Positions 54,953-64,000 of a stretch of 64,000 nt of DNA are shown here, piece by piece. A model generated the notes under the pieces. That model was not told the DNA's origin and did no database searches. It was given only the letters and a program-made list of their open reading frames with translations. This DNA comes from Okapia johnstoni (lineage: Eukaryota; Chordata; Mammalia; Artiodactyla; Giraffidae). The number at the start of each line of letters is the position of its first letter. Position 1 is the stretch's first letter. The DNA lies in assembly GCA_024291935.2 (NCBI GenBank), contig CM044326.1, forward strand, positions 32,301,948 to 32,365,947, given 5' to 3'. The position numbers were made by a program, and so were the translations under genes.

Positions 54953-55327
54953 TTGCTGTTCAGTCACTCAGCTGTGTCCAACTCTTTGCGACCCCATGGA
55001 CTGCAGCATGCCAGGCTTCCCTGTCCTTCACTATCTCCTGGAGTTTGCTCAAACTCATGCCCGTTGAGTCGGTGATGCCATCCAACCATCTTATCCTCTG
55101 TCATCTCCTTTTCCTCCTGCCCTCAATTTTTCCCAGGATCAGGATCTTTTCCAGTGATTCGACTCTTTGCATCAGGTGGCCAAGGTATTGGAGCTTCAGC
55201 TTCAGCATCAGTCCTTCCAAAGAATATTCAGGGTTGATTTCTTTTAGGATTGACTGGTTTGATCTCCTTGCTGTCCAAAGGACTCTCAAGAGTCTTCTCC
55301 AGCACCATAGTCTGAAAGCATCAGTAG
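54953..55327 (-). mobile_element. BovB LINE 3' fragment
   Basis: Reverse-strand copy, ttcagtcactcagctgtgtc to agtctgaaagcatcag. On the reverse strand the frame [20 protein letters not shown] to about 55101 is open for 80 codons. Right after it, ggaactaaaaagc (55328-55344) matches a forward BovB word, perhaps a tiny inverted piece, perhaps chance. Confidence 0.93.
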
Positions 55328-56159
55328 TGGAACTAAAAAGCATACTGAGGAAGAACGGACACCTCCTCTGAACGTAGCTGGAGAGAGCTGGTGGGGCTGT
55401 GCCAGATGCACAGAGCCTCGTTTAAATAGAGCGATGCGCTTCTATGGAATGGGAACTTCCCATTTGACCCTCCAGGCCCACTTGCCTCTCTCCACCCGTC
55501 TCTGGCCCCTCAGGAGGCTGACCTGCATGGACCACATGGATGACCCCCGGGTCCTTGGCCAGTGTTGGGGGAGGCAGTTGGCAGGAGGACGGGAGGAGGT
55601 GAGGGGAGTGTCCGTGCCCCTGGGGAGAGCTCGGCGCCACCTTCCTCAGAAGGCTGCTTCGGGAATTAAAGGGGCTCGTGCCTGCTGAGCCATTATGTAG
55701 CATCTGTCCGCCCGCTGCTGAAGCCGGGGCACGGCCAACTGCTCGAGATGATGCAGCTGAGCCATGGACAGGCCTCTGTGCCCCAAGTGTCCTGCAGGTG
55801 CCACCTGCTGTCACGATGGGCTCCAGATTCCCCGGTGGGTGAGTCAGTGCACAGCCAAGTGCACTGTGACTTCCTGTTGCAAGGACTGCCGTAGAACCAA
55901 GCCCCCACCACTTGCTGTGATGCCTCAGTCCTGACGCCTGGAATCTGAGGTGACACTTTGTGCTACAGGCACCTTTCCTCCTAACCCCCCAGTTCCAGGG
56001 GCTCTGGTGGGGCCGGGGCACCGATCAGAGGTCACGGGAGGAGGCGTGGCAGGCCAAACCGGTCCCCTCCATGTGAACCTACAAGGGGTTTCAGGATCTT
56101 TTCAATCTTCCAAAAGATCCGGCCCCACCCTCTTCTGCCCCGCCCCAGCCCACTAGAAG

Positions 56160-56420
56160 ATGCTGAGGAAGTCTTGTTGAATTATCCCAGAGTTTAAGTC
56201 CCTAACTTAATTCCAAAGCTGCCGATTTTGGAAAGGTACTTGTCAGTCTCTTCCCAGTTAATTTTCAAATATTTTAGACTAATCCTATTTCTTCCACTAG
56301 GAATAAGCAAGCTTTTCAATTAGTTCTGTCTCGTGGGGTGGTGATTTTCTTTAATTATTTTATCACACACACCATTTCCTGACATCAGCAGTAGGAACCT
56401 AGAATGCAGAATTTCCCAGA
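56160..56420. promoter_or_regulatory. Candidate conserved non-coding element
   Basis: A 260 bp AT-rich island in GC-rich DNA with many homeodomain-like cores (ttgaattatcc, acttaattcc, agttaatttt, tcaattagtt, tttaattatttt) and cacaccatttcctgacatca. No repeat family fits. It has the strongest enhancer-like look between 11 and 60 kb. Confidence 0.45.
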
Positions 56421-56620
56421 TTTCAGATGCTAGTGTTTCCAGGGACCCTCTAGTGGCCTCTGCCCAGCCCCATCTCTAGGGAGGACCCTTCCTCTCTTGG
56501 CCAGTCACGGAAGGACAAGGGCAGTGTGGAGGGAAGCACTGGCCCAGGTCACAGAACCAGCCTCCGGCTCAGCCCCTGCCTGGATGAAGGCTCTAGTGCT
56601 TGGAGATGCAGCCACTGTAA

Positions 56621-56706
56621 CCCGGCTCCCCTGAGACCCGGCCCACCTGAGACCTGGCCCACCTGTGACCAGGCCCACCTGTGACCTGGCCCCCCTGAGA
56701 CCAGGT
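56621..56706 (+). repeat. 17 bp minisatellite, 5 copies
   Basis: Five copies of cccacctgagacctggc with transitions (ctgtgacc, gacccggc). Clean 17 bp spacing. Confidence 0.92.
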
Positions 56707-57120
56707 GGTGTTGGGGAGAGTGTCGCCCCTCCCCTTTGCTGTCTCTCAGGGCCGCTTCCCTGTGGACCAAGCCGGGAGGAAGCTGTGATCCGAGCACCTA
56801 GGGGCCTGAAGGCCGACCCCAGAGCAGCCAGGAGGGAAGGGCCTGGAGCAAGGAGTGGCCAGCAGGGCCAAGCAGAGGATGGAGGAGGGGACCATGGGGA
56901 AGGAGGCTTCCCGGGGAGGCGCAGAGGTTACTCTGAAGTGGGGTCCCTGAAGACCTTCCATTCACACACTCAGGATGGTCACTTGGGTCTGAACATGCCG
57001 TCAGCCTAGTGGCCCAGAAGCCAGGGGCCACCACCGTGATGGGCTCAGGGCAGCGAGGGTCCAAATCCCAGAGGCCCATCTCCAGGCTTGGCCTGCTCCC
57101 CCCGTTTCTCAAGGATCCCT

Positions 57121-57330
57121 GGACTTCCCTGGTGGCTCAGATGGTAATGAATTTGCCTGCAATGTGGCAGACCCAGGTTCAGTCTCTGGGTCGGGAAGAT
57201 CACCTAGAGAAGGGAAAGGCAACCCACTCCACTATTCTTGCCTGGAAAATTCCATGGCCGGAGGAGCCTGGTGGGCTACAGTCCACAGAGTCTGAAAGAG
57301 TTGGACATGACTGAGCGACTCTCTCTTTCG
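57121..57330 (+). mobile_element. Bov-tA SINE
   Basis: Full forward copy: ggacttccctggtggctcag, a box-B-like ggttcagtctctgggtcggg, and the end gactgagcgactctctcttt. Confidence 0.96.
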
Positions 57331-58389
57331 CTCACGGAGGGTCTGCAGTGATATCAAAGCTGCCAGCGTGCATGGCCGCAGCCATGCCTGCCTGGGGGCT
57401 GGGGCAGACAGCCCTGAGGGGAGGCAGGCAGGCCAAGGGCACAGCTCGTGGGCCGGGGGCAGGGTTCCAGCCTGGGAGTGGTGCCCATCAGAGGCCTGAT
57501 GGCGGCCCCCTTGCCGGGAAGCCGGGAAAAATCGTATGGTCTCCTCTGGGCCTTAGGCTCCCTACTCGGGAGGACCTACTGGTTCTGCCAGTCTGGACAT
57601 GACTCTTGGGGACAGCAGGTTTTCAGGCTTCGTCACTGCTGTCTGGCTGCCCAGGAAGCAGAAGTCTGAGGGCACCCAGCAGGCCGAGCCCTCTACACAC
57701 AGCCCCGTCTGCAAGGGTGACCCGGCTCAGAGGGCCAGGGGAAGAGGATGGGGGCAGTGGTTGTGGCAGCCCCAGGCTCTTGCCGCAGACAGAACAAGGG
57801 CTCTGATAGCTGGTCCAGGACCGGCCATCACCCCTGCAGGCCTGGGGGCCGCCGGGCCTTGTTGGGAGAGCCAGAGGACTGTGCTGGAAGCCACGTGCTG
57901 GCTCCGAAGTCCCACCAGGTGCCCGCAGACAGAACCCAGGCGCGTGCTCAAGCAGCTCCGTCTCAGGCTGCCGTCATAGTCGGGTCTGCGGCTCTCAGCC
58001 GGGGCTGGAAAGCAGGGCCAGGCCACCCGTGGGCCATCCAGGGCCTCAAGCCCAGCAAGCCACTGGAAGGTGGGGGCTGTGGAGACCACCCAGCCTCCCG
58101 GAGCCCTGCCCCCGAGCCCCACCTCTCTGGACCATGCCCCCCCGGGGGCCCCACCTGCCCACTCCGCACACCAGCTCCTGCCTCCTCCCCAGACTGACCT
58201 CCCAGTTGCAGAGCCAGAAACTTCTCGCATCCAAGATTCAGAGGCCAGAGCCCCGAGGGTCTGAAAGCCACCTTGATCATGGGTCAGGGCGGAGCTGGAC
58301 CCGGCTCAGGTCTCCTGACCCCGGCCCAGGTCTGGTGCCTGTTACACTGCCGCTGGGTGCAACAAAAGCAATGTCTCTGAGTCGGCATG

Positions 58390-58571
58390 CCACCCCCAGA
58401 GCCCTCATGTACCAAACTCCACTCCCGTGGCCCAGGCTCCACCCTCCGTGGCCCAGGCCCCACCCCCAGAGCCCTCATGGTCCAAACTCCACCCCCTGTG
58501 GCCCAGGCTCCACCCCCAGAGCCTCATGGTCCAAACTCCACCCCCGTGGCCCAGGCTCCACCCCCAGGTGC
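58390..58571 (+). repeat. Minisatellite, about 50 bp unit, 3 copies plus a partial
   Basis: The unit is ccacccccagagccctcatg, then a spacer, then caaactccacccccgtggcc and caggct. The first copy has an extra 20 bp partial (ccaccctccgtggcccaggc). Confidence 0.93.
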
Positions 58572-58959
58572 GGCCCCCAGGCGCTGGTGTCGGGCCTGCT
58601 TAAATCCATTGGTCGCTCCTCTTCTAGGACGCCAGCCGTGCCCTCGGTGTGTGTGACTGTGAGGATTTGCTCACTTGCCTCCTGTACACTGTAAGCCTCA
58701 CCAAGGGTAGGGCTGGACTGCCTTGCCCCCGCGAGCAGCCCCGAAGCCCAGCACAGACATGAACGTGAAGCATGGAGCCCATCCCCTACCCTCTACATGA
58801 CTGACTTCCAGGCGTGGGGACGGGAGAGGAGTCGGGCAGGCCTCAGACACCAGGGCAGGGAGCAGGTGTCTGAGAAGCGGGGGGCAGGCTGGAGCTAGAG
58901 ACGGGGGCCCGCAGGTGTCAAGGCTCCGCTGCCCCCAACTCCGCCCCCACAGGCGCCGT

Positions 58960-59035
58960 AGTCCTTTCGGACTCACGTACCAAACCCAAATCCAGGGATG
59001 AATTTATTAAGAATTCCAAGCTGACACGCAGTGTG
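58960..59035. promoter_or_regulatory. Candidate conserved non-coding element
   Basis: An AT-rich island (gatgaatttattaagaattc) in GC-rich DNA; no repeat match known to me. Confidence 0.35.
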
Positions 59036-59204
59036 TGAGGGCAGGTCCCTGTGTGCCTGCCCTGGTCGCACACCAGGGAGAGGGTGACAAGCTGTATGCC
59101 TCCCCCACCGCCCACCCCCGCCCTGCGCTGGAAGCCCCCAGCCCCCGCCTCCCCTCCAGCCCTGTCATTCAGAGCCGCCCAGTTCCTCTCCAGCTGGTGT
59201 CCTT

Positions 59205-59470
59205 TCTGGTCCTCTCTGGTTGCTCTGAAACCTTCTGGATCATTCCAGGAAGCTGCTTTACCAGCCTGGACAGATGTCAACACGCCTACGCCTGGCACAG
59301 GGTGGCAGAGGCCAGCCGTTGGGGCCCACACACCCCCTTTCCCGAGGCGGGTGCTTCATTTGCACTCTCCCTAACGACGGTTGAGAACAGTCCTGCCGAC
59401 TTAATTAACACCAAAATCCTTGAGGTGGACCTCGGAGTGTGTGTGGAACAGCTGCCCCTCGCGTGGAGGT
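59205..59470. promoter_or_regulatory. Candidate conserved non-coding element
   Basis: ctctgaaaccttctggatca, then tgcttcatttgcactctccc and gccgacttaattaacaccaa. It has a homeodomain TTAATTAA core (59400-59407) and balanced composition in GC-rich surroundings. Confidence 0.4.
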
Positions 59471-60104
59471 GAACCTGGAGACACGTCCATAAAACTAGCA
59501 GACCGTGACTCCTCGCCCTCCAACTGCCCAAAAATGTTGCTCCTGCGGAGCCCAGGCCGGCTGTGGCCGGTGGCCAGCTGCGGGAGCAGATGTGCCCGCC
59601 CCGCTCGGTGGCACTGCCAGCCAGTAGACAGGGTGGTGCGGCCACTCCACGTCTCCGGGTCCCTTCCTAGGCTTTGTTATTTCAAAGCCACACACCAGGT
59701 CTGCCCCGGACAGCCGGGCACGGCCTTGTGCCTGCAGCGGGAGCTGGTGGCCTCTGAGGCAGCACCCCTCTCCTGCAGCTGGAGTGAGGGGTCCAGAGAT
59801 GAGCCAGCCGTGTGGGAGGCTCTTCCTGACCCCCAGGCCCGGGGAGGCCCAGGTTCCCGCGGGGGACCCATGAACCCTGACTTGGACTCGCCAGAGCCCA
59901 GAACCAGCACCAAGGAGCCTCAGAGATGCTGCCCTTGGGAGCCCAGACTCAGGATGTTAGAAACACAGGCTCGGGTGACATGGGAGTCTCCAGAAACCTG
60001 CTGACCACAGTGCGCCCACCACAAGCTCACGCGGCGAGGTGGCAGTGCCCGGCCCCTCACTTTAGGGGAGCAGGAGGAGGGAGCGGGAGGAGGGAGCGGG
60101 AGTC

Positions 60105-60215
60105 ACTCACTCAGGACACACAGCTGGTTAGCGGAAGCCAGGACTTGCTTCTGCGAGAGCCTTCTGCCCGGCACGAGGCTGGGTCTGCAGCCTGGAAGGA
60201 GTGCGGGGTCTGGGG
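60105..60215 (-). mobile_element. MIR SINE fragment
   Basis: The reversed MIR segment 'ggacacacagctggttagcg', then 'gccaggacttgcttctgcga', in MIR order. Confidence 0.6.
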
Positions 60216-60819
60216 CCTCAGTGCCCAGAGTCCAGAATTTCTCCTGCACCTGGCAGGACGCCCCAGCCGGCATCTGATCTCCAGCGGTCCAGACCGCAGG
60301 CCCTGAGCCCTGCTGCCTGGGCCTCTTCCCCCCACAACCCCCAGGAAGTGAGTTCACAGCCCAGACCCCAAGTAGCCTCTGGAGAGTGACCCACCCATTG
60401 ATCGGGGCTGAGGACGGCGGCCCAGTCACAGCTTCAAGGACAGCGTGCCTGAGCCAGCGGTCACCCAGGGACCACCCCGTGGACAGGGGCCTTGGGAGGA
60501 CTGCCACTCACGCATGGAGGGTGGGGTCCCTGTTCTCTGGCCTCCTTTGATTCACTGGCAGCAAGAGTGGTGGGTTGGGGTGCACTGGAGTGGGGGCCAG
60601 CCTGGGTGTCTGGCGGTCATGAGATGCTCGCGGCCCCCGCACCAGGGAGCCCAAGTAGGCAGGCCCCAGGAACGCACAGACCTGCGGCGACGGAGGTGGT
60701 CCCTCTCCTGGGGACCACAGCCGGCCTGGAGCTCTGGAGTCTGTCCAGAGGTGTGCGCGGCCTCGCCTGTGGGTGACCCCAGGTGAGAGCCTTTGATGCC
60801 TCCTGCCTGGATGCCATAG

Positions 60820-60900
60820 CCCTGGTTGTGGTTAATTTATTGCAAATTATTTGGCAACACCAGTTTAATTAAAACCTAAACGTCCCTCCTGGGAGGTTCC
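60820..60900. promoter_or_regulatory. Candidate conserved element (RUNX/homeodomain words)
   Basis: ggttgtggttaatttattgc, then aattatttggcaacaccagt, then ttaattaaaacctaaacg. It has a RUNX-like tgtggtta, an NFI-half ttggca and a TTAATTAA core in 80 bp. Confidence 0.48.
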
Positions 60901-60959
60901 GCCCCCCCAGCCTCTGTCAGCGTGATGAGGGGGAGGGGAGAGGGGCATTTCAGGACTGC

Positions 60960-61215
60960 AGCGGCTCCCATGTTTTTGTCATCCCGAAGCCCCCGAGATA
61001 ATACAATTTATTCATGGAATTCACACTCCAGTGGCGTCAATAAAAGGCCGGCTGCGGTCCACGGAGAATCACGCAGAAGCCCGAACCGGAACTGGCAGCA
61101 ATTCAGGGACCAGTTCTTTCCATCGGGAGTCCGAGAGGTGGGCAGGGGCCACCTCGCCCGGTCCGTCAGGACGCAGCCGCTTTCTGGAGAATTAAAATCG
61201 CCATCTGCGAGAGCA
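60960..61215. promoter_or_regulatory. Candidate conserved element
   Basis: gagataatacaatttattca, ggcgtcaataaaaggccggc, ggcagcaattcagggaccag and gagaattaaaatcgccatct, spread over 250 bp. No repeat match and no domain in the frames across it. Confidence 0.45.
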
Positions 61216-62049
61216 TTCGTCTTGGCTCATCTTAGAGGACGCTGGTGGGCTGAGAAGTGGAGGGGGGCCCTCCCCGCTCCCCCGGCCACACCAGAGATGC
61301 GGCCATTCCAGAGCCAGGCCCTCCTATGCGCCCCAGGCAGGCAGTCTCCCCTGGACCCCAGCGTCCCACTCTTCAGGGCAGGCGCCTGGATCAGACGGTG
61401 CCGCAGGCCCGCCTCCCTCTGAGCTGCCCTGTGTGGGAAGCAGAGCGCCGAGTACCCGGCTGTGCAAGGGGGATGTGCCGGCTAGCGGTCCCACCGGGTG
61501 TCCACACGGAGTGGATGGGTGGGGCCCAGGGAGGGGCGGCCTGTGGCTGGGGGCTGCACCTTTCCACACCCTGCAGGCAGGCTGGCGCTGTGGGCGGGGC
61601 AGGCAACACAGACCCGAAGTGGAGGTCATGGGGGCCGGCTCTGGAGCCAGAGGACCAAGGCCCGGCTCCCCCGCTGCCCGGACGTGCGGCCCGGGCTGGT
61701 CAGCGTCTCCAGCCTCCACCCCTTCGGCTGTCTTCCGGGGAGTCATCACGGCTCATCCGCCAGGTCTCAGGGCCCTCCTGCTCAGTAGGTCCTAGAACAG
61801 CGCCAAGGACACGGCACGGGCTGCAGAGCTGTCACTTTCTAAATAACTGAACCCGTCTCTCCCCGAGGCAAGAGCCCCCCGGGGCAGAGCCAGGCCTGCT
61901 GTACCTCTGTGTCACCAGGGTCCCTGCCCACTCCCCCAGCCACGGGATCTGCTGGGGGGGTCACCAGTCGACAGGTGGATGGACCGACAGACGGACAGGG
62001 GCAGTGATGGCTGGAGGGTGGATTGCAAGGCTAAAGCCAAGAAGCGGGG

Positions 62050-62215
62050 CCGCGCTGATTTCTCCTCCAGCTCCAGCTGATTTAAAAGCTGCGGCCACTG
62101 AAGAGAAGCCACCGCCACTCTCTTAAAATCACATCACCGTCCCCAGCTCTGGTTTTCTCTCCGGCTCTGAAACAAGATGTCATTCCCGAGGGCGACGGAG
62201 CATTGCCGTCACCGC
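62050..62215. promoter_or_regulatory. Candidate conserved element
   Basis: cagctgatttaaaagctgcg (E-box and AT core), tctcttaaaatcacatcacc, and gacggagcattgccgtcacc with an imperfect inverted pair gacgg/ccgtc. Confidence 0.4.
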
Positions 62216-62359
62216 CGTGCGGTCCCCGGACCCTGGCCCACCCCGGCCCCCCGCTTCCCCCTCCCTGGCGAGGAGCTGCCTCTCACCCCCGCCTCTGCCC
62301 GCCGCCCCCTCCCCAGGCTCTGCCCTCGAGTGCATGCCACCTGCCACCCTCCCGTGGCT

Positions 62360-62530
62360 CTGGGTAAACGCACGTCGGCGCTTTTATCGGTGCCCTCTCC
62401 AGTGTTATGATAAATAATTGAAACTAAACCACATGTGTCAAAATAAATGAACCTCTTGCAGGCAGGAGTGAATCTCTGGAGCTCGAGCGATCTTTCTCCC
62501 GAGACGCCGTAAAACGAGGACATAACATGG
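62360..62530. promoter_or_regulatory. Candidate conserved element
   Basis: ggcgcttttatcggtgccct, gttatgataaataattgaaa, aaaccacatgtgtcaaaata, and ctcgagcgatctttctcccg. It combines a GATA-like gataa, a palindromic E-box acatgt and AT cores. Confidence 0.47.
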
Positions 62531-62814
62531 GACAGGCCCAGCTCCCACCGCAAGCGCAGGGGAGGGTCGGCCGCAGACCGGCGGGAGCTGCTGGGAGCAC
62601 ATCCCCGGGTGGCAGAGGGACCCCGCCGCCCTCACCTGGAGAATGGGACGCTGCAGACTGGCTCAGGCTGGCCGGCAAGGAGGAAGGACCCAGAGCAGAA
62701 CACGGCCCGCCTGTGGCAATGATCACCCCCCCACACACACACACCATCTCCCAGCAGAGCCCAGCCTGATCTCAGCACCATCCAGCCCTGCAGGGTTCGA
62801 GCTGGCCGCCTGAC

Positions 62815-62950
62815 ACTTGGGTGTGGCCCGGATGCCATGGCAACACAGCCTTAGGCTGCATCGTGTTTGTCAGAGCAGAGGGCCCTGCGAGCAGCCTCCT
62901 CAGATGTGATTCCAGCTTCCAAGAAGCAGAGGCGGTTTGGAGGCGTCCTC
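62815..62950. promoter_or_regulatory. Candidate element with an RFX X-box
   Basis: gatgccatggcaac at 62831-62844 matches the RFX X-box gttgccatggcaac at 13 of 14 positions, with the perfect palindrome tgccatggca in its middle. The flanks are moderately GC-rich. Confidence 0.4.
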
Positions 62951-63054
62951 AGAGCCCAGGTGGGCTCTGTGGCAGAGAGCCCACGGGGCTCCCCCAGCAT
63001 GGGAGGCCCAGGCCCCACATTGCCCTCAGCGAGACTCGCAGGCTGGGCAGGAGC

Positions 63055-63305
63055 GCATCGTTACACGCTGATTTACAGTTACTGCCTCCTGGCCAGGTGC
63101 TCCCTCCACGTTAAGTACAGGCGCCGATTTTTTATGCAAGATTGAACAACTTAACGGCCTGAACAAGTCGGATGACAAGACTTTAATTGCTATTTTTCTC
63201 CCTCCAGCCCTCAAGAGAGCAATATGGAGGCATTTAGAGAAGTATTTCATAAAACAGGAAAGAAAGCAATTCACCAAGTTCTGTGCACATTTGCTTGCCA
63301 AGCTC
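63055..63305. promoter_or_regulatory. Candidate conserved element, strongest in the window
   Basis: About 250 bp of balanced, non-repetitive DNA: ttatgcaagattgaacaact, gacaagactttaattgctat, gcaatatggaggcatttaga, aagtatttcataaaacagga and gcacatttgcttgcc. It is free of CpG decay patterns and repeats, as expected of a deeply conserved enhancer. It has not been aligned. Confidence 0.5.
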
Positions 63306-63864
63306 CTCAGCCCTCCTCCAGGCCGGGGGATCGTGGATCTCTGGGGACCCCAAGGCCTTCCAGGCTGTCATTGGAGGGGGGCCCCTGCCCAGCCAACTCC
63401 TCAGGATTCTAACCCAGAGAACCAGAGGGGCTGGGGGAGGCACCTGTCCCCACACTCCGGGTCGCTGCTTTATTCCGCGTTAGACGTTACACGTTCATCC
63501 ACTTATTCATTCTCATTCTGTGCCAACCCTGGGGACACAGGTGGCCAGCTGAGCCTGGGTGCCCTGTGGGGGGAGCCCGTGGGGTCCCTGGCTCCCCGAG
63601 TGTGTCACCCCGTGGGCAGTGGTCCTCTGTTGACGCATGTTATGGGGGAGGCCGTGAGGGTGGTGAGGGAGCCTGTCCGACAAAGGAGCGTTTTGTCTGG
63701 AAAAGGCATAAATCGTGGTGTGGGGGCTGGGCAGGGAGGGGGGGAATCCGAAGGCCCATCATTTGTGGGCCAGGACCCGCCTCCCGCCGGGAGGACTGAT
63801 AAATGGCTGCTGGAGAGCAGGGCCACATCAGGGGCCCGGGAATCAGTCCTCCCTTTTCTCTGTC

Positions 63865-63960
63865 TCCAGCTCCTCATCACTGGAGGAGCCGCCTCTCCGC
63901 ATTCCTCATTCATTCAAGACGTGTTCAAAGGAGTTAGAATTGCCCTTTTAAGAAACTGCT
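63865..63960. promoter_or_regulatory. Candidate conserved element
   Basis: gcattcctcattcattcaag (TEAD-like cattcct), tgttcaaaggagttagaatt (TCF-like ttcaaag) and cttttaagaaactgctca, near the window end. Confidence 0.42.
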
Positions 63961-64000
63961 CAGGGGGGCGGTTTGCCTGGAAGAGCCGCCCAGCTAACAC

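Larger units (their letters stand above)
55328..57120. other. Low-copy DNA, no gene seen
   Basis: GC-rich except for the AT-rich island at 56160-56420. It carries a 17 bp minisatellite at 56621. No coding exon recognised. Confidence 0.5.
57331..60815. other. GC-rich low-copy DNA, no gene seen
   Basis: Open frames of up to 221 codons (58029-58694) in several phases, without known domains. Two AT-rich islands, a minisatellite and a MIR are listed separately. Confidence 0.5.
60816..64000. other. Region dense in candidate regulatory islands, no gene seen
   Basis: GC-rich DNA broken by at least seven AT-rich islands, listed singly below. Remarkably, only old repeat traces occur: a MIR-like part at 61640-61730 and an L2-like tattcattctcattctgtgc at 63504. 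There is no BovB, Bov-tA or L1. Low repeat load together with such islands is typical of regulatory deserts around developmental genes. Confidence 0.5.

Noticed and set aside
55328..55344. 5'-inverted piece of the BovB at 54953
   Set aside because: Only 13 bp (ggaactaaaaagc) match forward BovB; too short to separate from chance.
1315..57330. tRNA-like box A/box B segments
   Set aside because: All lie in CHR, Bov-tA or MIR SINE heads; none has a foldable intact tRNA with acceptor stem.

Overview
This window is nuclear DNA of a pecoran ruminant (cattle, sheep, goat or deer kin). The evidence is the repeat set: many copies of the BovB (RTE-clade) LINE, its dependent SINEs Bov-tA and BOV-A2, CHR-type tRNA SINEs of cetartiodactyls, an MLT1-type LTR, MIR fragments and a mini-mariner. 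The species cannot be fixed from sequence alone. I find no host protein-coding exon, rRNA or functional tRNA that I can support. The long open frames in the GC-rich parts are compositional, and the recognisable protein-like frames all belong to BovB reverse transcriptase or to a decayed endogenous retrovirus (ERV).

Layout. 1-2.0 kb is GC-rich, apparently unique DNA with one SINE. 2.0-11.2 kb is AT-richer and mostly reverse-strand L1 relics, cut by five BovB pieces and a Bov-tA. 11.2-23.0 kb is GC-rich and mostly unique, with an MLT1 LTR, a 460 bp purine minisatellite (20,984-21,443) and several AT-rich islands that look like conserved non-coding elements. 23.0-27.1 kb is mixed. 27.1-51.7 kb is a repeat-dense AT-rich block: L1 relics on the reverse strand, a stack of nested BovB/BOV-A2 insertions at 29.9-32.7 kb, a young-lineage L1 tail, a broken ERV with pol and env remains on the reverse strand (37.4-41.6 kb), a 21 bp minisatellite (42.5 kb) and the best preserved BovB copy (46.8-48.5 kb). 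52-64 kb is GC-rich again, with small minisatellites and, from 60.8 kb to the end, a dense run of AT-rich islands carrying homeodomain-like, RUNX-like and RFX-like motifs.

Reading of the whole. The most economical reading is non-coding DNA (intergenic, or a long intron) near a developmental regulatory gene. Every old L1 fragment and both LTR elements lie on the reverse strand, which would fit an intron of a gene transcribed on the + strand; this is inference. Conservation calls rest on appearance only, since no alignment could be run.
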